NCBI RefSeq assembly: GCF_016811995.1
Contig: NZ_CP069159.1
Coordinates: forward strand, 1,178,001-1,242,000
Direction: 5' to 3'
Source of the DNA: Citrobacter sp. R56
Lineage (GTDB): Bacteria; Pseudomonadota; Gammaproteobacteria; Enterobacterales; Enterobacteriaceae
DNA length: 64,000 nt
Shown here one piece after another: positions 5,413 through 14,316 of this stretch. Within the stretch, counting starts at the first letter, position 1; every line of letters begins with the position of its first letter. Position numbers and translations under genes: made by a program. The notes under the pieces are model-generated. The model did no database searches. It worked only from the letters and a program-made list of their open reading frames with translations, and was not told the DNA's origin.

Positions 5413-8070
5413 ATGAACGCAACGATACAACAGGACGTTGTGCGCCGTCTTGTTCAGGATTTTGAGTTTAAAGAGCGGGATAAGTATTTGCAGCAGGGTG
5501 TATGCCCTAAGTGTCGTAAGCGCGAATTATTCACCAGCATAGATAAGCCCTGGATTCTGAAGTGTGGCCGCGAAAATAACTGCGGCCATCAGGTCATTGT
5601 TAAAGAGCAGTATCCGGATATATTTGAGGACTGGTCTAAGCGGTATCAGGACACGCCTGAAACCCCACACGCAGCTGCGGAGGCGTATCTGCGTGAGGCC
5701 AGAGGACTGGATACCGAACCACTGAAAGGTATTTTCACCCAGGGCGCGTTTGTTAAAGATGGCATGGGATCGGCAACAGTCAAATTTAAGCTGGCATGTG
5801 GTGCGACGTGGGAGCGCATTATTGACCAGCCCCAACGCTTTGGTAAGCAAAAAGCCAATATCAAAGGGAGCTATGTTGGTCACTGGTGGGTGCCACCTTC
5901 TGTCAACCTGCTGGAAGTGAACGAAATCTGGATCACTGAAGGAATATTTAATGCGCTGAGTCTTTGCCAGGCGGGTTTACCCGCAGTTGCCACACTGAGC
6001 AGTAACAATTACCCGTTGGCCGCACTGGATATGCTGGCTAAAGAACTGGGCGAAAAACCGCGCCCACGCCTTGTATGGGCGTTTGACGGTGATAAGGCCG
6101 GCACAAAGCACACGCTGGCGTTCGTTGCCCGTAGTGAGGATGCTGGCTGGAAAGTTCGCGCGGCGCAGCCGGTGAAATCATCCTCCAGCCTTGACTGGAA
6201 TGACCTTCTGCTGCGTGACCGGCTCAGCAAATCGGACATCAAAAATTATCGCTACTATGGCGATATTCTGCTGGCGAAAAGCCCGACAGAAAAAGCCCTG
6301 CTCATGCATCAGCATAACGAATGGCATTCGTTTTACTTTGAGCATAATTCCCGCATGTACTGGTTTGAACTGGATCTGGACAGGTACATGCGAGCCTATG
6401 AGCGAATCAGTAGCACTGGTAGCGAAGTTATCCAGGACTGGGAAGCCAAAGAACGGGCTGTGAAAGAATCTGGCGGCGTAACAGAAATTGCTAACTGCTG
6501 GCTGACTCCGCTCTATTTCCAGCGTTCTGAACCTACAGACGAGTCCTGGTATTACGTTAAGGTCAACATGCCAAACCGGCCAGCAGTGAAGGATACCTTC
6601 ACGGCGAACCAGCTCACTAGCTCCGCCGAGTTCAAAAAACGTTTGCTGCATATTGCCAAAGGGGCGGTATATACCGGCAGTACCAAACAGCTGGATAAGT
6701 TCATCCAGATGCGCCTTCCTGAAATAAAAGAAGTTAAGACGCAGAATTTTATCGGCTACAACAAAGATTATTCTGCGTGGCTTTTTAACCGCGTGGCCGT
6801 GAGCGATGGTCGGCTGTATGAGATGAACGATGAAGACTATTTTGAAATCAATCACACCAGTGTAAAAAGCCTGAGCCTGACACCATCGCTGGATCTGAAT
6901 CCAAAACTGAATGAATTTACCACTGGCTGGATTGACGATATCTGGACGGCATTTGGTGAGAAAGGGTATGTGGCGCTGGCGTTCTGGCTGGGGTCGCTGT
7001 TTGCCGAACAAATCCGTGAGCGCGATAAGTCATTCCCGTTTCTGGAAATCGTGGGTGAACCGGGGACTGGTAAATCCACGCTGATTGAATTTCTGTGGAA
7101 GCTCGTCGGCCGTGAGGAATACGAAGGGTTTGATCCTTCTAAGTCTACGGCCGCAGCGCGTGGGCGCAACTTTGCCCAGGTCGGCAACTTGCCGGTTGTG
7201 CTAATCGAAGGCGACCGCACCACGGATAATGCTAAACAACGTGCTTTTGACTGGGATGAACTGAAATCACTGTATAACGGCCGTGCTTCCCGTGCAGTGG
7301 GGATAAAGTCCAACAATAACGAGACATACGAGCCGCCATTCAGGGGCAGTATTGTAATTGCACAGAACGCTGATACAGACGGCAGCAAGGCATTTCTGGA
7401 GCGTATTATCCATATCTATACCGATAAGCGCGGGCAGTCCATTCATACGCGCCATGCAGCGGAGCGGCTTGAACAACTGCCCGTCAGCCAGGTATCCGGA
7501 TTCACATTGCTGGCCACCATGCGCGAAAAAGAAATCATGCAGACGTTCGGCAAGGGGTACGAACGTGCCAGGAATGAGCTGGAGTCTAACAGCAGTATTC
7601 GCCATATCCGTATTGCCAAGAATCACGCGCAGCTTGTGGGTTTGCTGGAGGCGCTCGCGCTTGTTGTGCCGGTACCGGTTGAACGCATAGAAAAGACGCG
7701 TGAATCGATCACTGCGCTGGCTGTGGAACGCTGTCAGGCGCTTAAAAAGGATCATCCTATGGTTCAGGAGTTTTGGGATCTGTTTGATTACCTGGATGAA
7801 CTGGCCCCCTACGGCGTCAATCACTCGTCAGATGAAAGTGAAATTGCGGTTAACTTTAACCATCTGGAGGAGGTCGCCGCAGCACACCGGCAGCGAATTC
7901 CGTTCACTTTAACGGAAATTAAAAAGCTGTTAAAAAACGGTAATGAACGGCGATTTATCAGACAAAGCACCACGCGCAGCGCGGTTAGTGAGCGCCATAA
8001 TCGTGGTAAAGGGGATATGCAAAGAATGCCAGACACATTTCGATGCTGGATTTTCAGAAAAGAAAATTAG
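5413..8070 (+). CDS. Zinc-finger/TOPRIM primase-helicase of the element
   Basis: Large replication protein of about 885 residues. N-terminal zinc ribbon: Cys31, Cys34, Cys51, Cys57 (CPKC and CGRENNC). A TOPRIM-type primase segment follows: WITEGIFNAL with its glutamate near residue 177 and AFDGDKAG near 225. A helicase-type ATPase has Walker A GEPGTGKST near 548-556, then VVLIEGDRTTD and IVIAQNADTDG. The ATG at 5413 was chosen over a TTG at 5377. This combination resembles satellite and P4-type primase-helicases, not the P2 A initiator nuclease. It probably unwinds and primes at an iteron origin such as 16174-16448. It ends the early operon. Confidence 0.85.
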   Translation: MNATIQQDVVRRLVQDFEFKERDKYLQQGVCPKCRKRELFTSIDKPWILKCGRENNCGHQVIVKEQYPDIFEDWSKRYQDTPETPHAAAEAYLREARGLDTEPLKGIFTQGAFVKDGMGSATVKFKLACGATWERIIDQPQRFGKQKANIKGSYVGHWWVPPSVNLLEVNEIWITEGIFNALSLCQAGLPAVATLSSNNYPLAALDMLAKELGEKPRPRLVWAFDGDKAGTKHTLAFVARSEDAGWKVRAAQPVKSSSSLDWNDLLLRDRLSKSDIKNYRYYGDILLAKSPTEKALLMHQHNEWHSFYFEHNSRMYWFELDLDRYMRAYERISSTGSEVIQDWEAKERAVKESGGVTEIANCWLTPLYFQRSEPTDESWYYVKVNMPNRPAVKDTFTANQLTSSAEFKKRLLHIAKGAVYTGSTKQLDKFIQMRLPEIKEVKTQNFIGYNKDYSAWLFNRVAVSDGRLYEMNDEDYFEINHTSVKSLSLTPSLDLNPKLNEFTTGWIDDIWTAFGEKGYVALAFWLGSLFAEQIRERDKSFPFLEIVGEPGTGKSTLIEFLWKLVGREEYEGFDPSKSTAAARGRNFAQVGNLPVVLIEGDRTTDNAKQRAFDWDELKSLYNGRASRAVGIKSNNNETYEPPFRGSIVIAQNADTDGSKAFLERIIHIYTDKRGQSIHTRHAAERLEQLPVSQVSGFTLLATMREKEIMQTFGKGYERARNELESNSSIRHIRIAKNHAQLVGLLEALALVVPVPVERIEKTRESITALAVERCQALKKDHPMVQEFWDLFDYLDELAPYGVNHSSDESEIAVNFNHLEEVAAAHRQRIPFTLTEIKKLLKNGNERRFIRQSTTRSAVSERHNRGKGDMQRMPDTFRCWIFRKEN

Positions 8071-8087
8071 CAATTGAACATTTTTGC

Positions 8088-8121
8088 CCCGACACATTAA
8101 CCATTAAGTTCATGTGTCGGG
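8088..8121. terminator. Hairpin between the primase-helicase and OLD genes
   Basis: CCCGACACAT (8088-8097) and ATGTGTCGGG (8112-8121) form a perfect 10-bp stem with a 14-nt loop between convergent genes. T-rich flanks are weak, so it may be a poor bidirectional terminator. Confidence 0.55.
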
Positions 8122-8136
8122 AACAATTATTTTAAA

Positions 8137-9897
8137 TTAAATCCAGTTTATAAAATCTTCCATTTCATCATAATTTTTAATGACTCCCTTCGCATCTTTG
8201 GTGTCATCACATAAGCAATCTAAAAGATTGTCCCATTCGCTTTGTTTTTTACCAAATCCATATACTTGTTCAATGTCGCCAGATTTCCAAATGTATATTC
8301 CTTCATTTCTTAGTTTTTGATGAATGATATCAATATATTTTTTTGTTTCTTCATGGTTACATAGTGCAATAAAATCTTTACTTGAGCTGGTTTTTAATGA
8401 ATCAATTGAAGTAATTGGGTTTTTTAGTTGTAATGAAGCTGGATCTTTTAGTGAGTTTAAAGCAGTTAATAGATCGTCACATTCAGTTCTGAACTTTGCA
8501 CTATGAGTGGTTGGAAGAATGATGGATAAAAAGTCGCAATCAGCCAGTATTCGTGTTTTTATTCCGATTGCGTTTATCACATCAGCCATTTTAAAGAGGC
8601 TTCCCTTACCATCAACAGCTACTATACATGTTCTGCTCGGGTTAAGTTCGCGCCCTCTAATTTTTTTGTATAAAGCGTATAGGACATTTGTTTCAGTTTT
8701 TCCTTCAACTAACAACACTTCTTCAGAAAATAGGAAAAGAGATGAATTTGATAGAGTAAATGCTGAATGTAATTGCGGAGAAGATGATTCATATAACTCT
8801 TTAATCTTTTCTGAAATAGTTTTTCTGGCAATAGTCCCATCAGCATTTTTACACACCTGGATTGCATTTGGCGCATGTTTAGCTGATAGCATACTTGCTG
8901 AGTGAGTAGATATAATTACTTGATATCCGGAATCACTTAATGAAACAAGTGACTCTCTTACTGAATCTATTGCTGATGGGTGTAGGTAAAGTTCAGGTTC
9001 ATCTATAAAAATTAACGTATTTGATTTTTTAGTATCCTCGCTTTTTTTCTTTATTTCCGCAAGGTATTGGATTAATGCCATTTGAATAGAGCGTTGAGTT
9101 CCGTGACCAAATCTGCTTATGTCCCGCATCACAGAACCATCTTCACGATTTTCAAATACCTTTAAGGTTCCTGATTTAAATATATCATCAAGTGTAGGCG
9201 TCGGGAAGTGTAGTTTTACGCTCACATCCGGGAAGAATTTATTTACTTTTTCATTAACCCCGGAGTCTATGTTATTTAGGCCGTCTAACCGATTTTCTCC
9301 ATCATGAGAAAGGTACTTGCCTATTTCTGAAATATTTTGTGAAAACTTTTCTTCATGTTCTTTTTTTATTTCGGAGACGATAGCTAAAAGTATTTTTCCA
9401 ATTGTGGTTGATGTTTTATATTTAGTGGCATCTTCAACCGCATCAGACATTGCAGGAATATGTATGGGTTCAGGGAATATATTTGATATTGAACCATCAA
9501 TCCCGCCAGGATTTTTTTTCCAATTAGTACCATCAAAGACATCAATACTTTTTTTTGTCTTTCCTGTTTCTTCGTCAATTTGTTGTGTTCTTAAGAAATT
9601 CAATTTTCCATCAATGATAAAAGGTGCTATCTTTTGTTGGTTCTCTTCAGTGAGTAAAGTTAGAGTGTCATCTGTTATACCTTCTATAACTCCTTCTACA
9701 GTGACAGGTTTCCTTGGGTCATACATGTCTTCGATGGAAATCGGTGAACCTTCTAAAAGCCATTTTATTGCTAAAATAATATTTGATTTCCCTGCGTTAT
9801 TATAACCAACTAATGCAGTAAAAGGTCGCAGGACAGCGGTTGTTGACTTGCAAGACCTAAAGTTATTTATATTTACTTTTGTAAGACGCACAGTCAT
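8137..9897 (-). CDS. old: OLD-family ATPase/nuclease, P2 Old homologue
   Basis: A 586-residue protein, the length of P2 Old, which blocks lambda growth and kills recBC hosts. The N-terminal ABC-type ATPase has Walker A GYNNAGKS (31-38), a signature-like region (RFGHGTQRS), Walker B LIFIDEPELYLHP and the H-loop STHSASML. The C-terminal TOPRIM nuclease has EEVLLVEGKTE, VAVDGKGS and ILADCDFL. AAGGAA lies eight bases before the ATG. It converges on the primase-helicase and has its own AT-rich promoter region, as a lysogenic-conversion gene would. It lies between the replication gene and the head genes, as old does in P2. All motifs are intact. Confidence 0.93.
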   Translation of the reverse strand: MTVRLTKVNINNFRSCKSTTAVLRPFTALVGYNNAGKSNIILAIKWLLEGSPISIEDMYDPRKPVTVEGVIEGITDDTLTLLTEENQQKIAPFIIDGKLNFLRTQQIDEETGKTKKSIDVFDGTNWKKNPGGIDGSISNIFPEPIHIPAMSDAVEDATKYKTSTTIGKILLAIVSEIKKEHEEKFSQNISEIGKYLSHDGENRLDGLNNIDSGVNEKVNKFFPDVSVKLHFPTPTLDDIFKSGTLKVFENREDGSVMRDISRFGHGTQRSIQMALIQYLAEIKKKSEDTKKSNTLIFIDEPELYLHPSAIDSVRESLVSLSDSGYQVIISTHSASMLSAKHAPNAIQVCKNADGTIARKTISEKIKELYESSSPQLHSAFTLSNSSLFLFSEEVLLVEGKTETNVLYALYKKIRGRELNPSRTCIVAVDGKGSLFKMADVINAIGIKTRILADCDFLSIILPTTHSAKFRTECDDLLTALNSLKDPASLQLKNPITSIDSLKTSSSKDFIALCNHEETKKYIDIIHQKLRNEGIYIWKSGDIEQVYGFGKKQSEWDNLLDCLCDDTKDAKGVIKNYDEMEDFINWI

Positions 9898-10146
9898 TTT
9901 TTATTTCCTTGAGCATTGTGTGATTGTAATATTAAAACTTACTGGATTATTGTATTGCAAATTTAGGAAACATAAACAAAGAAGTAAAGAGAGTGTGATG
10001 TGCAATGGTTTTTGGAAAGTTTAAAATAATGGGGTGCAATTATATCTTGCTTTATAATAACGATGTGAAAGGATTTGTGTTGTAAAAGTGAATATGCAAG
10101 ATAAATTTTAATGCTGTGTTTATGTTAGATAAAACTGATAGCAATA
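9898..10146. other. AT-rich intergenic region, probable old promoter; no P2-type cos seen
   Basis: This 249-bp stretch upstream of old is strongly AT-rich and holds no gene. P2 has its cos site at the matching place. I looked for the GC-rich P2 cos core (GGCGAGGCGGGGAAAGCAC as recalled) and did not see it on either strand here. Confidence 0.5.
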
Positions 10147-10164
10147 GGCACCAGTATCGGTGCC
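10147..10164 (-). terminator. Hairpin after the portal-activator operon
   Basis: GGCACC and GGTGCC form a 6-bp stem with a 6-nt loop, just downstream of the Ogr-like gene. It lacks a strong T run; a weak terminator at best. Confidence 0.35.
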
Positions 10165-10169
10165 ATTTG

Positions 10170-10499
10170 TTATGCCGGCGCAGTACCGTCCTGACTCAGA
10201 AACTTGAGCATCAGCTGTTTTTGCTGCATATCAAGGCTATTGCAGATAGTGGTGATCAACGCATCGCTGGATTTGGCGCTGGGGCTGATGGTGTGTGAAA
10301 ACGTCATATTCATCACAAAAGTGTGACCGCATTCAACATCAGTACAGGCGCAATATAAATCAGACAGCTCCTTGTGTTTTCTGGCTGTTTTTTTGATAAC
10401 AGCCCTTGCCTCACATACCGGACAGTAAACCTTCATTACCCGCATATCCATCGCTCCGGGAGTTGGAAAACGATGATATTTTAGCCTTTTTACGGACAT
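10170..10499 (-). CDS. Ogr/Delta-type zinc-finger late activator
   Basis: A 109-residue protein with the Ogr/Delta metal site: CPVC then CTDVEC (C-x2-C and C-x4-C). Ogr of P2 and Delta of P4 bind near -55 of late promoters and contact RNA polymerase alpha to switch on head and tail genes. The long N-terminus is unusual for Ogr, but the ATG overlaps the portal stop (TAATG) with AAGGTGA before it, so I keep this start. It therefore lies in the same operon as portal and terminase, unlike P2 ogr, which follows gene D. It could drive its own operon in a positive loop. Confidence 0.75.
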   Translation of the reverse strand: MSVKRLKYHRFPTPGAMDMRVMKVYCPVCEARAVIKKTARKHKELSDLYCACTDVECGHTFVMNMTFSHTISPSAKSSDALITTICNSLDMQQKQLMLKFLSQDGTAPA

Positions 10500-11518
10500 T
10501 AATCACCTTCCAGCTCACTGTCTTTCAGGAAATTAAGGTACAGATGGGGCGGTACATCGCTTTCCTGTTCCACTGCGGCGGTAAACATGCGCTGAATGGG
10601 TAAAATCTCTGCTTTGCGGTAGGTTTTGGCCGCTTTTTCAATATCTCCCATCACTGCCCCGTTCGTGGGGATGATTCCCGCCAGACCTGCCGGGAAACGG
10701 TGTGCGGTCAGTACGTCCTGAGCGCTGATACTTTTCACGTTCTGAAACTCATCTTTGGCGCTGATATCGCCAATCGGGATAAATTTGATAGCATCCGGAT
10801 CGCCTTTGGGGATGTTCACAAACATGGTACTGAAATTCCCGATACCCTTTGACTGCTCCAGCTTCTGAATGATTTCTTCTTCCACTTCATCAGTCATATT
10901 CGGGTCATTGGAATAGAGCACACCGCCCGTGTGAGCGCCGTTGTGATAGTAACGCCGGCGAAAAATCGTGGCTTCACCGTTAAGCAGGGCGGAATGAATG
11001 CCGCTGATGTAATCCGGCAGACCATAAATCGCCTGTTGCGGATCGTACTGCTTGAGAAAAATGATATCTTCAGGCGGGTAAATTATCGGTTCACCCTGTT
11101 GCAGTACAACAAATTCCCCGGTCTTGCGCTGGCGGGTATAGAGTGCCGGCAGTGGGTGCAGCGCTACCACATCCCCCCAGCCGTTACGCACTTTCAGAAT
11201 GGCCACATCACCGAACGTCAGCCAGTCAAACACGGCTGCGCCCAGCTGTTCATGAGTCAGGCCTCCGCCATCATAATTTGCTTTCACCATGTTGCGACGG
11301 GCATACAGTACACCGCCGTGCTGTGCGTTCAGGTTCACCAGTTGCGCCAGCGCCAGTCGGTCAATCGGGAGCGTCCAGTGTTCCGCTTCATTGTCATACC
11401 AGACGTCTGTATAGTTCGTGCCGGTCGTCAGGATGGGTTCCGGTTTACCCAGGGTGACAAGGCTCATGTGTCGCTGCTTGCTCACGGTGCGAGGTTCCCT
11501 GTATTTCCGTTTTTTCAT
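10499..11518 (-). CDS. Portal protein, P2 gpQ family
   Basis: Portal vertex protein, 339 residues (P2 gpQ 344). Conserved segments include QAIYGLPDYISGIHSALLNG, ATIFRRRYYHNGAHTGG, KFIPIGDISAKDEF and the GDIEKAAK region near the end, all matching P2 Q as I recall it. Twelve copies would form the DNA channel of the procapsid and dock the terminase. Its start overlaps the end of the terminase gene by four bases, and the Ogr-like gene overlaps its stop, so the three genes are translationally coupled. In P2 the Q-P operon is also divergent from the O-N-M operon. Confidence 0.92.
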   Translation of the reverse strand: MKKRKYREPRTVSKQRHMSLVTLGKPEPILTTGTNYTDVWYDNEAEHWTLPIDRLALAQLVNLNAQHGGVLYARRNMVKANYDGGGLTHEQLGAAVFDWLTFGDVAILKVRNGWGDVVALHPLPALYTRQRKTGEFVVLQQGEPIIYPPEDIIFLKQYDPQQAIYGLPDYISGIHSALLNGEATIFRRRYYHNGAHTGGVLYSNDPNMTDEVEEEIIQKLEQSKGIGNFSTMFVNIPKGDPDAIKFIPIGDISAKDEFQNVKSISAQDVLTAHRFPAGLAGIIPTNGAVMGDIEKAAKTYRKAEILPIQRMFTAAVEQESDVPPHLYLNFLKDSELEGD

Positions 11519-13299
11519 GCTGCTTTCCCTAAGTTCCCCCAGCGTGATTTACGCTGGTTTTCAAAGTTTAATGGTTCGTTGTCAATGGCATGGGCGATAG
11601 CCCAGAAGCTGTCAGCGTGGCCAGTTTCTGCCGTGCGGTCGGCAACAAAGGTCATGGCGTTACCGCTGGCCGTGGACGTTCTGCGGATGGTCATAAAGCT
11701 GGCGGCGATTTCGGTTTTCTCCTTATCCCATTCCACGCGGTTGTCTTCGATAACGTCGATCATCTTCATCACCAGGCGGTTTTTCGTCTCCACACCGTAG
11801 CGGATGGCTACCGCCTGGCGTATGGCGAAGTGCTGCACATCTTCAAAGACACCGCTCCCCAGCCCGGTGATATCAATGCCGATGTAGGTCATGTTGTACT
11901 GGCCAAACAGCTTTTTAATTTGTGCCGCCTGCCATTTCCAGTTCATCCCCTGCCAATGGAAAACGCGCAGCACGCGGAATTTTTCGACGGCCACTATCGG
12001 CGGGGCGACAATTACAAAAGTGGAGGTGTCACCGCTTCGAGCTGGGTCATAGCCCGCCCATACTTCCCGATTACCGAACGGCCGGGGCAGGTTTTCGTCA
12101 TGATCTTCCCAGATATCCGGATCAATACAGCAGCGTTCCACCTGGGAGAATGAAAAAACGCTGTCTTTGCTGTCCACGAATACGCACATGTACAGCATGT
12201 TGAAGGTGTCGCGGTTGTAGCGATTGCGCAGCTTTTCGATGCTGGCCAGATTGAACCCGCCCGCAATCGCGTCTTCCAGCGTGATGATGTAGCGCCACTG
12301 GCCATCAGGGCATAACCGCCCGCCGTCACGCAGCTCCTTCTCCGTTGGGAACGCCACGCGTGCGCGTTTCTTGTCGCCGCGTTTCCATTCTTCACCTGTC
12401 CAGAACGGGTAAGCCTGGTGCGTTTTGCTGCTGGGGGTGGAAAAGTAGGTGGTGCGCCATTTGTCGTGTGTGGCCATTGCGCTGGCCACTTCGTTTAATT
12501 TTGCAAAGTTGGGTACCCAGAAATATTCATCACAGTACAGATGGCCACTGTATGACTGGGCGGTGTTCTTATTGGTGGACAGGAAGCGCAGCTCCGCGCC
12601 GTTTGACAGACGGATGGGGTTGCCTGTCAGCTCCACGCCGAAATACTGCTCCGCAATGTTGACGATATAGCTGCGGAATACTTCAGCCTGAGCCTTTGAT
12701 GCGGACAGGAAGATTTGCGGATCACCCGTCATAACCGCATTCTCAAAGGCTTCTATTGAGAAATACCAGGTTGCACCAATCTGGCGGCTTTTCAGGATGT
12801 TCCTGACTTGCTGATGGAGATTGGCGCGAAGGTGTTGCTGGTAGCCGAAAAGGTGCTCGAGCGCGAACCGGTCAAAATCTTCCTGTGTCAGCCCGCTGAT
12901 ATCATTCTTTTTGTATTTGCCACGTTTACGGTTTTTTTCGTCGCCACCGGACTGGCGGGATACCGGCGCATCACTTTCGCTGTGCTTAATTTCCTCCAGC
13001 TTTTCCTGATGCTTATTGTGCTGTGCACGCAGTTTCACCAGGTGAGAAACGAGGCTGTCCAGCTCCCGCAGTTCCAGCTCCGATTTCCCCTCACGTAATG
13101 TCAGCGACTGAATACGGCGGTTTAATGCGTCTTCTGTTGATTCATGACTGAGTAATTCCGTCCAGCAATATTTCTCCGCCCAGTAATAGACAATGCGTCT
13201 GTTAGGCAGATTTAATTCACTGGCAATTTCCTGCGGGGTATAGCGTTTTAAATAAAGCGCCCGCGCAACGCCTTTTAATTCTTCAGAGTATTTAGCCAT
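11515..13299 (-). CDS. Terminase large subunit, P2 gpP family
   Basis: Packaging motor and cos-cutting nuclease, about 594 residues (P2 gpP 590). The N-terminus has a helix-turn-helix typical of this family (YTPQEIASELNLPNRRIVYYW). The ATPase has the variant Walker A KSRQIGATWYFS and Walker B LYCDEYFW; the nuclease domain follows with WAGYDPARSG and IGIDITGLG. The start MAKYSEELKG at 13299 fits the family; an in-frame GTG at 13314 is possible. It is divergent from the scaffold gene, and the 143-bp gap should hold both late promoters. No frame damage is seen. Confidence 0.92.
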   Translation of the reverse strand: MAKYSEELKGVARALYLKRYTPQEIASELNLPNRRIVYYWAEKYCWTELLSHESTEDALNRRIQSLTLREGKSELELRELDSLVSHLVKLRAQHNKHQEKLEEIKHSESDAPVSRQSGGDEKNRKRGKYKKNDISGLTQEDFDRFALEHLFGYQQHLRANLHQQVRNILKSRQIGATWYFSIEAFENAVMTGDPQIFLSASKAQAEVFRSYIVNIAEQYFGVELTGNPIRLSNGAELRFLSTNKNTAQSYSGHLYCDEYFWVPNFAKLNEVASAMATHDKWRTTYFSTPSSKTHQAYPFWTGEEWKRGDKKRARVAFPTEKELRDGGRLCPDGQWRYIITLEDAIAGGFNLASIEKLRNRYNRDTFNMLYMCVFVDSKDSVFSFSQVERCCIDPDIWEDHDENLPRPFGNREVWAGYDPARSGDTSTFVIVAPPIVAVEKFRVLRVFHWQGMNWKWQAAQIKKLFGQYNMTYIGIDITGLGSGVFEDVQHFAIRQAVAIRYGVETKNRLVMKMIDVIEDNRVEWDKEKTEIAASFMTIRRTSTASGNAMTFVADRTAETGHADSFWAIAHAIDNEPLNFENQRKSRWGNLGKAA

Positions 13300-13442
13300 A
13301 CGCACATTATGCACGGGCGTTTCTATATTAAATCCCGCTTTATTTCTGATGTGTTCGGCTAATTGCTTATATCCGAAATGAAGTGAATGCGGTGGTTAAT
13401 TTAATTGGCGATACTGAAAACCGCAGCAGGAAGGGAGGCAAT
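13300..13442. promoter_or_regulatory. Divergent late-promoter region between terminase and scaffold genes
   Basis: In P2 the Q-P and O-N-M operons fire from back-to-back Ogr-dependent promoters in this gap. I could not find an exact TGT-N12-ACA activator box here; promoter function is inferred from position only. Confidence 0.4.
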
Positions 13443-14282
13443 ATGTCAGGTTCACAGCTGGCAACAAACTGGATTTGTATCGCCACTGCGGGTGAAACGG
13501 TTGATAAGCGAACCATTGAGGAACAGTGGTTACTGGATGCTGCCGAGTTATATGACTACTCACTTTATCCTGCCTTGTTATGGCCGGAACATACCCGTAA
13601 CTACGGAAATATGGGTGAGGTACTGGAATTAAAAGCTGAACGTGATGATGAAGGAATCTTGCGTTTATATGCGCGTCTTTGCCCGGCTATTTCATTGCTT
13701 CAGGCAAATGCAAAAGGTCAGCTTTTATTTTTATCACCGGAGTTTACCCCGGACGGTAATTTCAGAAGTACAGGTAAAACCTATCTTGAGGGGCTGGCTG
13801 TTACTGACAGTCCAGCAGGAGTGGGTACTACTCGGCTACGTTTCAGCCGCACAAAAGGAAAACGCATCGGCCCATATAAGCCGCTGGCGTTTGATGAAGT
13901 CAGGGAATTTAAAAAGGAAAAGGGAATGTCAAAGACCGCGAAAAAGGGCTGGCGCCATTTTTTCAGTATTGAAGAGCCAGGTCAGGGCACTGAGCCGGAT
14001 AAGTCGCAGCCTGATGCTTTACAGGCGCTGGCTGAAGCGCTGGATGCCATTGATAAGCGCGTATCTGCAATCGAAACGCGTCTGGGTGAGGCTGAAGAGG
14101 CCGTATCTGATGTGCAGGAAGACGTGGACACCGTTAAGGAAGTGGTGGATACCGAAGATTTTGCGCGTCTGGTGGGTAATCTGCCGGAACTGGTGAAGAA
14201 CTTCAGCAAGCTGAATAACAAAGTCACCCAGTTGCCGGACAAGAAATTCAGCAAGGGCAAGAAAGGCTTCAATTTCCTGTAA
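13443..14282 (+). CDS. Capsid scaffold and maturation protease, P2 gpO family
   Basis: A 279-residue internal scaffold whose N-terminal half is a serine protease. The P2 gpO catalytic triad appears conserved: Asp21 (GETVDKR), His50 (WPEHTRN) and Ser98 (LLFLSPEF), followed by the YLEGLAVTDSPAG segment. The C-terminal half is a long coiled coil (about 185-255) that binds capsid protein. The start at 13443 has GGGAGG just upstream; the frame open from 13383 is not needed. It is the first gene of the rightward head operon, 34 bp before the capsid gene. Likely functional by sequence. Confidence 0.9.
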   Translation: MSGSQLATNWICIATAGETVDKRTIEEQWLLDAAELYDYSLYPALLWPEHTRNYGNMGEVLELKAERDDEGILRLYARLCPAISLLQANAKGQLLFLSPEFTPDGNFRSTGKTYLEGLAVTDSPAGVGTTRLRFSRTKGKRIGPYKPLAFDEVREFKKEKGMSKTAKKGWRHFFSIEEPGQGTEPDKSQPDALQALAEALDAIDKRVSAIETRLGEAEEAVSDVQEDVDTVKEVVDTEDFARLVGNLPELVKNFSKLNNKVTQLPDKKFSKGKKGFNFL

Positions 14283-14316
14283 GGGATAACACAACTTTTC
14301 TTTAAGGAAAAAGAAT

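Noticed and set aside
6178-7011. 277-codon minus-strand ORF within the primase-helicase gene
   Set aside because: It lies wholly opposite the helicase gene, which has strong motifs on the plus strand; no start signals.
13300-13442. Ogr box upstream of the scaffold and terminase genes
   Set aside because: No exact TGT-N12-ACA site was found; I keep the promoter region but not a specific activator box.
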